From NCBI GenBank assembly GCA_031392945.1, contig JANMVT010000131.1, positions 1-41,658 of the forward strand: a DNA stretch of 41,658 nt, written 5' to 3'. Made by a program: the position numbers and the translations under genes. Source of the DNA: JANYCG01 sp031392945 (GTDB lineage Bacteria > Pseudomonadota > Gammaproteobacteria > Burkholderiales > Burkholderiaceae_C). The notes under the pieces were generated by a model. That model ran no database searches, was not told where the DNA came from, and saw nothing but the letters and a program-made list of their open reading frames with translations. Positions within the stretch are counted from its first letter, which is position 1. The number at the start of each line of letters is the position of its first letter. Positions 23,660 through 30,329 of this stretch are shown piece after piece.

Positions 23660-25336
23660 TCAGGCCGTCAACGCCACTTGCGCCGGCGCCTGCAGCAAAA
23701 AACTCTCCGCCGAGGCCTGCGGCCAGGTCTGGCGGAAGATGATGGGCAGGGCCTGTAGGTCGCTTTCGAGCAGGGCGCGGTCGGGCATCTGGGTCAGCAG
23801 GGCCTGGGCCAGGGACTGCACCTTCTGGTCGCTGCCGCGGCGCACGATGTGGTGGGCGGTGATGTCGCCGGGGTGGTCGACGCCGGCGGCCTGCACCATC
23901 TCCTGCAGCGCGTGCATGGTCTGCTGATGGAAGTTGTAGACCCGTTCTGCCTTGTCGCCCACCACCAGGGCGCGCTGGCGCACCGGATCTTGCGTGGTCA
24001 CCCCCGTCGGGCAATGGCCGGTGTGGCAGGTCTGGGCTTGCAGGCAACCCAGCGCAAACATGAAACCGCGCGCGCTGTTGCACCAGTCGGCGCCCAGGGC
24101 CATCATGCGGGTGATGTCAAAGGCGCTGATGACCTTGCCGGCGCAGCCCACCTTGATGCGCTCGCGCAGGCCCACGCCGCGCAGGGTGTTGTGCACCAGG
24201 CGCAGGCCCTCCTGCAAGGGGGCGCCCACGTGGTCGGTGAACTCCAGCGGCGCGGCGCCGGTGCCGCCCTCGGCGCCGTCCACCACGATGAAATCCGGCG
24301 TGATGCCGGTCACCAGCATGGCCTTGACGATGGCAAACCACTCCCACGGGTGGCCTATGCAGAGCTTGAAGCCGGTCGGTTTGCCGCCCGACAGTTTGCG
24401 CAGTCTGGCGATGAAATGCATCATCTCGATGGGGGTTGAAAACGCGCTGTGCGAGGCCGGCGAAATACAGTCCACACCGACCGACACGCCCCGCGCGAGG
24501 GCGATTTCGATGGTGACCTTGGGGCCGGGCAAGACGCCGCCATGGCCCGGTTTGGCGCCTTGGCTCAGTTTGAGCTCGATCATCTTGACCTGGGGGTCGC
24601 GCGCGTTGGCCGTGAATTTCTCCGCACTGAAGCTGCCGTCCGGGTTGCGGCAGCCAAAATAACCCGAAGCTACTTCCCAGATCAGGTCACCGCCGTGTAC
24701 GCGGTGGTGGGCCGAGATCGAGCCTTCGCCGGTGTCGTGTGCAAAATTGCCACGCTTCGCCCCCTGGTTGAGCGCCAGGATTGCGTTGGCGCTCAATGCG
24801 CCAAAACTCATGGCCGAGATATTGAAAATGCTGGCCTGGTAGGGCTGCGTGCAGGGGCTGATGCCTTCGCGCGCCTGGCCTGGCTCGCCGCCTATCCAGG
24901 TGCGGAAATCGTGGCTGGGCAGGCGCGTGGGCGCCATCGAATGGTTGATCCACTCGTAACCTTCAGCATACACATTGAGCTGTGTGCCAAACGGCCGTTT
25001 GTCAGGGTCGCCCTTGGCGCGCTGGTAGACCAATGAGCGCTGCGCCCTTGAAAAAGGCGTGGCGTCGCTGTCGCTCTCGATGAAATATTGGCGTATTTCA
25101 GGCCGCACATACTCCAGCAGAAAACGCATATGGCCAATCACCGGGTAGTTGCGCAGCACCGAGCGTTTGGGCTGTGCCAGGTCGTAAAGCCCAAGGGCTA
25201 CCAGGCCGCCAAACAGCAGGACCAGCAGGCCGTCGGTTCGAAAATCGGCATAACCATAACTGCTCAAAATCAGGCCAAGGACAGACACCACCATGGCGGT
25301 GTAACGAATGGGCAAGGCGGAATCCGGAATATTCAT
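23660..25336 (-). CDS. Membrane-anchored FMN-binding glutamate-synthase-like protein
   Basis: 558 residues. Two hydrophobic segments at the N-terminus (about 10-30 and 35-52) anchor a large domain homologous to the FMN/Fe-S synthase domain of glutamate synthase. Visible parts are the FMN-barrel stretches ISAMSFGALSANAI and VDGAEGGTGAAPLEF, and the [3Fe-4S] cysteine cluster in CLQAQTCHTGHCPTG near residue 440. It lacks the amidotransferase domain, so it is not a normal GltB. Such stand-alone proteins are widespread in proteobacteria and their substrate is unclear (ammonia-dependent glutamate formation or another 2-oxoacid reaction). It is divergent from the SEC-C gene across 56 bp. Confidence 0.87.
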   Translation of the reverse strand: MNIPDSALPIRYTAMVVSVLGLILSSYGYADFRTDGLLVLLFGGLVALGLYDLAQPKRSVLRNYPVIGHMRFLLEYVRPEIRQYFIESDSDATPFSRAQRSLVYQRAKGDPDKRPFGTQLNVYAEGYEWINHSMAPTRLPSHDFRTWIGGEPGQAREGISPCTQPYQASIFNISAMSFGALSANAILALNQGAKRGNFAHDTGEGSISAHHRVHGGDLIWEVASGYFGCRNPDGSFSAEKFTANARDPQVKMIELKLSQGAKPGHGGVLPGPKVTIEIALARGVSVGVDCISPASHSAFSTPIEMMHFIARLRKLSGGKPTGFKLCIGHPWEWFAIVKAMLVTGITPDFIVVDGAEGGTGAAPLEFTDHVGAPLQEGLRLVHNTLRGVGLRERIKVGCAGKVISAFDITRMMALGADWCNSARGFMFALGCLQAQTCHTGHCPTGVTTQDPVRQRALVVGDKAERVYNFHQQTMHALQEMVQAAGVDHPGDITAHHIVRRGSDQKVQSLAQALLTQMPDRALLESDLQALPIIFRQTWPQASAESFLLQAPAQVALTA

Positions 25337-25392
25337 AGGTATCTCCTGCGCGCACGTTACCAGTTGAATTGCAATTCGTCGAGAATCGGCCC

Positions 25393-26190
25393 ATGAATGC
25401 TGAAAACCCTGTAGCTGATTCGGGACCTATGGGCCCGGATGACTTTGACCTGCTCGACACCCTGCTGGACGATATTCGGACGCGCTTCGACGAAACCCCC
25501 CAATGGGAGTTTTGTGACGGGTTCATGGCGGCGCTGATCTGTTGCCGACGCGTGATCCCCGCCAGCGAATATTTGCCGGTGCTGCTGGACACCGAATCGG
25601 CCAATGAAAAAGGCCAACACGCCTTTGCCGACGACGCCCAGTGCGAACAATTCATGGTGCTATGGGCGCGCCGCTGGAATGAAATCGCAGAGGCCCTCAA
25701 CCGGCCCGTAGACAACATCGGCGAAGAAGGCGCCTACCACCCCGAGGTGATGGATGTGCGCGGCGCCGTCGCCCGGCTGCCCCCGGAGGAGCGTGCAGCG
25801 CTGCCGGGCGATGTGTTGCCGGCCTACGGGCAGGTGTGGGCGATTGGTTTCATGTTTGCAGTGGAGACCTGGCCCGAGGAATGGCAGCCGGTGCGTGACA
25901 AAAAAGCCGCCAAGGCAATTGACGCAGCGCTGGACGTGATCGTGGTGTTGACCGAGGATGACAACGAGCCGCCGACCATTGCCGTGGCGGACGATGATGG
26001 GCCGCCCAGCGTCAGTGAAAACCGCCTGGGGGCTTTCGCCGACGCGATTTGGGCCGTCTATGACCTGCGCGAGTTGTGGCGCAATTTTGGGCCGCGCATT
26101 GAACCCGTGGTCAAACCGGCCGCGCCGGGCCGCAACGACCCCTGCTTTTGCGGCAGCGGCAAAAAATACAAGAAGTGCCACGGCGCCTGA
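25393..26190 (+). CDS. UPF0149 (YecA/YgfB-like) protein with C-terminal SEC-C zinc motif
   Basis: 265 residues. A helical UPF0149/YecA-like domain (DTLLDDIRTRFDETPQWEF, FCDGFMAALICCRRVIP) is followed by an acidic linker. It ends in a SEC-C motif, RNDPCFCGSGKKYKKCHG, whose three cysteines and one histidine bind zinc as in SecA. The ATG at 25393 is preferred to a TTG at 25369. A role with SecA or nascent chains has been suggested for YecA, the closest well-studied relative; that is family knowledge, not shown here. It is convergent with pncC, six bases apart. Confidence 0.85.
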   Translation: MNAENPVADSGPMGPDDFDLLDTLLDDIRTRFDETPQWEFCDGFMAALICCRRVIPASEYLPVLLDTESANEKGQHAFADDAQCEQFMVLWARRWNEIAEALNRPVDNIGEEGAYHPEVMDVRGAVARLPPEERAALPGDVLPAYGQVWAIGFMFAVETWPEEWQPVRDKKAAKAIDAALDVIVVLTEDDNEPPTIAVADDDGPPSVSENRLGAFADAIWAVYDLRELWRNFGPRIEPVVKPAAPGRNDPCFCGSGKKYKKCHGA

Positions 26191-26196
26191 AGGCCC

Positions 26197-26661
26197 CTAT
26201 TTCAGCAGATCTACCAGCCTTTGCAGGGCGTGTTCCACTGTGGCTGCGCGCACCGCTGCCCGGTCGCCGCCAAAACGGCGCATTTCGGTCACCAAGCCCG
26301 TGGGCGTGGCAAAGCCAAACCATACCGTTCCGACTGGCTTGGCCTTGCTGCCGCCGGCGGGCCCGGCCACCCCGGTGACGGCCACCGCCACCTGGGCGCG
26401 CGAACGCGCCAGCGCGCCTTGCGCCATGGCACTGGCGACGGCTTCGCTGACCGCGCCATGTTGGGCGATCAGCCTGGCGTCAACGCCCAACATTTCTATT
26501 TTGGCTTCGTTGGAATAGGTGACAAAGCCGCGCTCAAACCAGGCGCTGGAGCCGGCCAGGTCGGTGCAAGCCGCCGCGATCATGCCGCCGGTGCAACTTT
26601 CCGCCGTGGCCAGCATTTGGCGGCGTTTAAGAAGAAAATAAGCCAATTTCCCTTGTGCCAT
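26197..26661 (-). CDS. pncC: Nicotinamide-nucleotide amidohydrolase (CinA C-terminal type)
   Basis: 154 residues, complete for the stand-alone CinA_C/PncC family. The catalytic block TAESCTGGMIAA (about 19-30, nucleophilic Ser) and AVAVTGVAGPAGGS are intact. It deamidates nicotinamide mononucleotide to nicotinate mononucleotide in pyridine-nucleotide recycling. The expected neighbour order in relatives is thiL-pgpA-pncC; here a restriction-modification cassette separates pgpA from pncC. The first nine codons (MAQGKLAYF) fall within an AT-rich repeat that recurs upstream of ung and elsewhere, and there is no Shine-Dalgarno upstream, so the repeat may supply the start. Confidence 0.9.
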   Translation of the reverse strand: MAQGKLAYFLLKRRQMLATAESCTGGMIAAACTDLAGSSAWFERGFVTYSNEAKIEMLGVDARLIAQHGAVSEAVASAMAQGALARSRAQVAVAVTGVAGPAGGSKAKPVGTVWFGFATPTGLVTEMRRFGGDRAAVRAATVEHALQRLVDLLK

Positions 26662-26692
26662 ATACGTAGTTAGCTATAAAAAATATAGTAAA
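26637..26692 (-). repeat. AT-rich dispersed repeat, copy C, overlapping the pncC start
   Basis: Read on the minus strand it has a CTATATTTTTTATAG hairpin, then CTAACTACGTATATGGCACA and AAGGGAAATTGGCTTATTTT. The second half aligns with the repeats at 22439, 37013 and 40112. The start codon of pncC lies inside it. Confidence 0.65.
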
Positions 26693-26710
26693 TCAAGACT
26701 GGCGGCCTGA

Positions 26711-26766
26711 GCCAAAAGCGCTCACAAAAACCGCCAAAGCGCAATCGCCAGAAGCACGCAGGCCGT
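26711..26766 (-). pseudogene. Remnant of a pgpA 3' end (left direct repeat of the R-M cassette)
   Basis: On the minus strand, 26766-26722 encodes T-A-C-V-L-L-A-I-A-L-W-R-F-L-stop, matching the end of intact pgpA (A-A-C-T-L-L-V-I-A-L-W-R-F-L-stop) at 11 of 14 residues. At DNA level 18 bases are identical (26722-26739 versus 28738-28755), with weaker similarity on both sides. It lies where the pgpA end would have been before the cassette entered, immediately after the endonuclease stop codon. Confidence 0.75.
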
Positions 26767-27506
26767 CAGGAACTATCGCAATATGGCCGGGTGATTTGGA
26801 TGCGCCCGGACAAAATCTTTGGCAATATTTGTTTGATGGACGCCGCCCAATTTGGAGCCAATACCTCGCGGTTGGTGCCGATAAACGTGTCCAAATGGGC
26901 TTTGCTCACGTGAGGATTGTTCAATGTCGCCCCACGTTCCGCGATGTATTTCGACCTGAGTCTGAGAATCTCCAACATCATGGCTTGCGAAATTCGCCGA
27001 TCCCCGTTTTCAACCGTGTCAATCGCTTGCGCATACTGCTGCGATGTCCATTGCGCCTTATGAAGCCGTTTCGCGTCGTCCAAAGAATAACTTGCCTGCC
27101 GGCCGCAAACTTCGAACAGATCGTCAAGTTCAAGCTTTCTTGATGCACGGCTGGCCAACGCGTAATCAATGGCTATTTTGGCTTCAATGGAGGCGATCCA
27201 GGGTTCCATGTCGACCGGGGTGAGGCATAGGCATCGCTGTAGCTCAGGGCGACGCGCCTCCTTCGAATAGAACCCAATCAAAAACAATTTGCGACGCCAC
27301 TTTTGGATATGCTCCATGCTGACATCACGTGCCGTGGAGACAGTTGCGCCGGTCGTTGATTTGACCTCCACTTCGAATTGGCAGGTTTGGCCTGCGACCG
27401 TGACCGACAGCAAAGCGTCGATGCCGGCGCGCTGATGGTCAGGATCCCAGGCCAGATTGAATGTCCTTACCAGTTCCCTTTCGCGCTCGTCGTCCTGCAC
27501 CGTCAT
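26766..27506 (-). CDS. Putative type II restriction endonuclease
   Basis: 246 residues, ATG at 27506 overlapping the methyltransferase stop (TGATG). A PD-(D/E)xK-type site is visible: Asp30 in RAGIDALLSV and FEVEVKS with Glu45/Glu47 and Lys49. The rest is helical, with no family I can name. Pairing with a C5 methyltransferase, orientation and translational overlap make a restriction enzyme the best call. The recognition site cannot be read from sequence. The stop codon lies at the very boundary of the pgpA remnant, so the cassette ends precisely here. An upstream extension of the frame lies inside the methyltransferase and is ignored. Confidence 0.72.
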   Translation of the reverse strand: MTVQDDERERELVRTFNLAWDPDHQRAGIDALLSVTVAGQTCQFEVEVKSTTGATVSTARDVSMEHIQKWRRKLFLIGFYSKEARRPELQRCLCLTPVDMEPWIASIEAKIAIDYALASRASRKLELDDLFEVCGRQASYSLDDAKRLHKAQWTSQQYAQAIDTVENGDRRISQAMMLEILRLRSKYIAERGATLNNPHVSKAHLDTFIGTNREVLAPNWAASIKQILPKILSGRIQITRPYCDSS

Positions 27507-28651
27507 CAGGCCGCCCCGAGCGCGCGGGCAACCTGCCGGGCCACCACATAGGCCACCGGCGGGCAAACGCTGTTGCCAATCTGTCCAAGAGCCTGGTAAA
27601 CCGCGCCGCTGAAAATCCAGGTGAGGGGAAATCCCTGCAACAAAGCGCAATCACTCACCGACATGCGGAAATGCCCATTCTCAGGCGGGTAGCTTGCGGC
27701 CAAAGAGCGGGTTCGCTGGACGCCATTGGGCCAAATCTGCAGGTCATTCCAAACTTTGAGCGATGCCTTGCTGTTCAACACCCCGGTCGTGTTGCGCGGG
27801 CCGGTGAAGCCGGAACGCAAGGTTGGCGCGACGACGTCGAACCCGATATCAGGCAGGCCAAGCGACTTGCGTGCGGTGTTGCGCGGCAAGACCGGCCCAA
27901 ACAGCGTGTTCACGTCGCCATGGGTTGGCATTGGCGGGAGCCATCGCGCAGCGTCCCGCGCGGCGCGAAAACCGACAAAAAAAACGCGCCGTCGGGATTG
28001 GGCAACACCGAAATCATGCGCGGCCAATTTGAATTTGAAGATGGTGTAGCTGCCTTGCAGAGGCGTCAAAATGTTGTCCTGAATGAAAGATTCGAATTTT
28101 TGATCCAGCATGCCGGGCACGTTCTCCGCAACGAAGGCCCTTGGACGGGTTTGCAAGACGCAGCGCACAAAATCAGGCCACATGTTGCGCGGGTCATCGC
28201 CGCCCGCCTGTTTTCCGGCGATCGAAAATGGCTGGCAGGGTGGGCCGCCATGCACCACGTCGATTCCTCGGAATGGCGTGAAGGCGGCGCTGCGAACATC
28301 ACCGCAGGCGAGGCCGGACCGAACGTCCCAGCCCGTGCGGTTCGCCTTGAGTGTTTCACCGCAGATGTCGAGAATCTCAAACGACGCGCTGTGCTTGAAA
28401 CCGGCCCGCTCGAAGCCGATGTCAAGCCCGCCACCGCCCGAAAACAGCGACAGGCTGGCCAAGCCATTGGTCGCAAGTTCGGGCATCAGGTCATCTGGGT
28501 CAAGCCGTTCGCCGAGCTTGATGCCGCGCTGAGGCTCGCTCTCGTCGTGGCCGCGCAAAAAAGCCTGTTTTCGCAATTGAGAGCGGATGGAGGTCGCGCG
28601 GTATTGCTCGCGTTGTTCGTCAGTCAGGTCGTAAGGCATGGGCTCATCCAT
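27506..28651 (-). CDS. DNA (cytosine-5-)-methyltransferase
   Basis: 381 residues with ordered C5-methyltransferase motifs: I FSGGGGLDIGF (70-80), IV GGPPCQPFS with the catalytic Cys near 139, VI AENVPGM (175-181), VIII QSRRRVFFVGF (about 215), and X QIGNSVCPPVAYVVARQ near the C-terminus. The target-recognition region lies between VIII and X. It methylates cytosine in a specific sequence and protects against the endonuclease encoded next. An N-terminal helical stretch of about 60 residues precedes motif I; ATG codons at 28651 and 28639 are both possible starts. The upstream 86 bp are AT-rich and likely hold the cassette promoter. Confidence 0.93.
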   Translation of the reverse strand: MDEPMPYDLTDEQREQYRATSIRSQLRKQAFLRGHDESEPQRGIKLGERLDPDDLMPELATNGLASLSLFSGGGGLDIGFERAGFKHSASFEILDICGETLKANRTGWDVRSGLACGDVRSAAFTPFRGIDVVHGGPPCQPFSIAGKQAGGDDPRNMWPDFVRCVLQTRPRAFVAENVPGMLDQKFESFIQDNILTPLQGSYTIFKFKLAAHDFGVAQSRRRVFFVGFRAARDAARWLPPMPTHGDVNTLFGPVLPRNTARKSLGLPDIGFDVVAPTLRSGFTGPRNTTGVLNSKASLKVWNDLQIWPNGVQRTRSLAASYPPENGHFRMSVSDCALLQGFPLTWIFSGAVYQALGQIGNSVCPPVAYVVARQVARALGAA

Positions 28652-28737
28652 CCGTGTTTTTGGGTAAATCGCATATTACGTCAAATACATGGTTTTCCAT
28701 ACAGTTATTTGATTGTTTGAACCGTGCGCCGAAGCGT
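28652..28737 (-). promoter_or_regulatory. AT-rich upstream region of the R-M cassette
   Basis: 86 bp of markedly AT-rich DNA before the methyltransferase start, ending in the right-hand pgpA repeat. It includes tracts such as GATTTACCC-like and CAAATAACTG-like stretches on the minus strand. A promoter is likely here; exact boxes and any C-protein site could not be identified. Confidence 0.3.
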
Positions 28738-28785
28738 TCACAAAAACCGCCAAAGTGCGATCACCAGCAGGGTGCAGGCGGCCGC
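28731..28785 (-). repeat. Right direct repeat of the R-M cassette (3' end of intact pgpA)
   Basis: This stretch covers the last codons of pgpA and a few bases beyond its stop. It is repeated imperfectly at 26711-26766, with 18 identical bases in the core, TCACAAAAACCGCCAAAG. Together the two copies bracket the methyltransferase and endonuclease genes. Confidence 0.75.
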
Positions 28786-29283
28786 GACCAGATCGTCGAG
28801 CATGATGCCCAGGCCGGCTTTGCGCCAGGCGTGCGGGTCGGCGTTGGGGTCCACGCCGTGGAACAACCGGTCGGCCCAGGCGACCGGGCCGGGCTTGACG
28901 GCGTCAAAAAACCGGAACAGGCCAAAGGCGACCAATTGGCTCCAAAACCCGGCCGGCGCGACCAGCCACAACACCAGCCAGAAAGCGACGATTTCATCCC
29001 AGACGATGCAACCGGGGTCGAGCACGCGCATGTTGCGCGCAGTCACCGTGCTGGCCCACCAGCCGATGGGGATGGCTGCGCCGATCAGCAACGCCCAATG
29101 CGCGTCGCCCAGGCCATAGTTTTGCAACACCAGGAAGGACGCCCAGGCCCAAAGCGTTCCTGCGGTGCCGGGCGCGAATGGCGAAAGGCCCGAGCCCAAA
29201 CCCATCGCGATGGCGTGCGCTGGATGGGACAGCATGAAGCGCGCCGTCGGGCGGGCCAGCGCACGGGGCATCGGCTGGGGCAT
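28738..29283 (-). CDS. pgpA: Phosphatidylglycerophosphatase A
   Basis: 181 residues from the ATG at 29283 (MPQPMPRALARP), four bases after the thiL stop. Conserved PgpA features: GSGLSPFAPGTAGTLWAW (about 32-49), DPGCIVWDEIVAFW with metal-binding acidic residues, FRFFDAVKPGPVAWADR and GLGIMLDDLVAA. There are three or four membrane segments. It dephosphorylates phosphatidylglycerophosphate in phospholipid synthesis at the inner membrane. Its last codons are duplicated at 26722-26766, on the other side of the R-M cassette, so the intact 3' end was preserved or rebuilt during insertion. Confidence 0.93.
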   Translation of the reverse strand: MPQPMPRALARPTARFMLSHPAHAIAMGLGSGLSPFAPGTAGTLWAWASFLVLQNYGLGDAHWALLIGAAIPIGWWASTVTARNMRVLDPGCIVWDEIVAFWLVLWLVAPAGFWSQLVAFGLFRFFDAVKPGPVAWADRLFHGVDPNADPHAWRKAGLGIMLDDLVAAACTLLVIALWRFL

Positions 29284-29287
29284 GGCG

Positions 29288-30304
29288 TCAGCCAAAGTGG
29301 TCGAACGCCGCCCACGTGTAGGGCAGCACCCGGCCCTGGGCGTTGACCAGGCGCAGGCCGGGGTCGGCCTCGATGCGACCGATGCGGGTGACGTGGGTGC
29401 GGCTGGCCTGTGCCGCCGCATGCACGGCTTCACGCTGTGCGGGCGCGGCGGTGAAAGCCAGCTCGTAATCATCGCCCCCGGCCAGCACGTAGCCAAGCCG
29501 CGTCTCTTTCGGGAACTCTACGGAAAATGAGTCCTTGTCCGTTGTGGAACGCATGGAGGCCGCCATCAAATTGGTGGCGACCTCGGTCTGGACGGTGGCG
29601 CCGACGCTGCTTGCCTTGAGGATGTGCCCCAGGTCGCCCAAAAACCCGTCGCTGATGTCGATGGCCGACGAGGCCACGCCGCGCAGGGCCAGGCCCAGGG
29701 CGACGCGCGGAATGGGCTGCTCCAGGCGCAGGCGCGCCATGGCAAACACATCAGCGCTGACGGACGCGGTGCCGCGAAACACCTCCAGCGCCAGGCGCGC
29801 GTCGCCCAGCGTGCCGCTGACGTAGAGGTCGTCGCCGGCTTTGGCGCCGCTGCGCAACAGGGCCTGGCTGCGGCCGTCCACCACGGGCACTTCGCCAAAC
29901 ACGGTGATGCAGATGTTCAGCGGCCCGCGCGTGGTGTCGCCGCCAACCAGCTCGCAGGCATGCGCGTCGGCCAGGGCGAACAGGCCGCGCGAGAAGGATT
30001 CAAGCCAGGTTGGGTCAGCTTGGGGCAAGGCCAATGCCAGCGTGAAGGCCAGCGGTTTGGCGCCGCAGGCGGCCAGGTCGCTCAGGTTCACCGCCAGCGC
30101 CTTGTGGCCCAGGGTGGCCGGGTCGGTGGTGGACAGGAAGTGGCGGCCCTCGACCAGCATGTCGGTCGAGATGGCGATCTGGGTGCCAGGCGCCGGTTGC
30201 AGCAAGGCGCAGTCGTCGCCGATGCCCAAAACGGCCAACGAGGCCCGCGCCGCCGGCCGGCCGGGGCGCTTGAAATAACGCTCGATCAGTTCAAATTCGC
30301 CCAT
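29288..30304 (-). CDS. thiL: Thiamine-monophosphate kinase
   Basis: 338 residues, from the ATG at 30304 with GAGGGG immediately upstream; the frame is open further but MGEFELIERYF is the family start. Motifs: GIGDDCALL, STDMLVEGRHF (Mg/ATP loop), GGDTTRG, DISDGFLGDLGHI and GGDDYELAF. It phosphorylates thiamine monophosphate to the diphosphate cofactor. The operon order apaG - Gcr-family - thiL - pgpA, with short gaps, is retained upstream of the R-M insertion. Confidence 0.95.
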   Translation of the reverse strand: MGEFELIERYFKRPGRPAARASLAVLGIGDDCALLQPAPGTQIAISTDMLVEGRHFLSTTDPATLGHKALAVNLSDLAACGAKPLAFTLALALPQADPTWLESFSRGLFALADAHACELVGGDTTRGPLNICITVFGEVPVVDGRSQALLRSGAKAGDDLYVSGTLGDARLALEVFRGTASVSADVFAMARLRLEQPIPRVALGLALRGVASSAIDISDGFLGDLGHILKASSVGATVQTEVATNLMAASMRSTTDKDSFSVEFPKETRLGYVLAGGDDYELAFTAAPAQREAVHAAAQASRTHVTRIGRIEADPGLRLVNAQGRVLPYTWAAFDHFG

Positions 30305-30329
30305 GTTCCCCTCGGTGGATGGATTGGTT

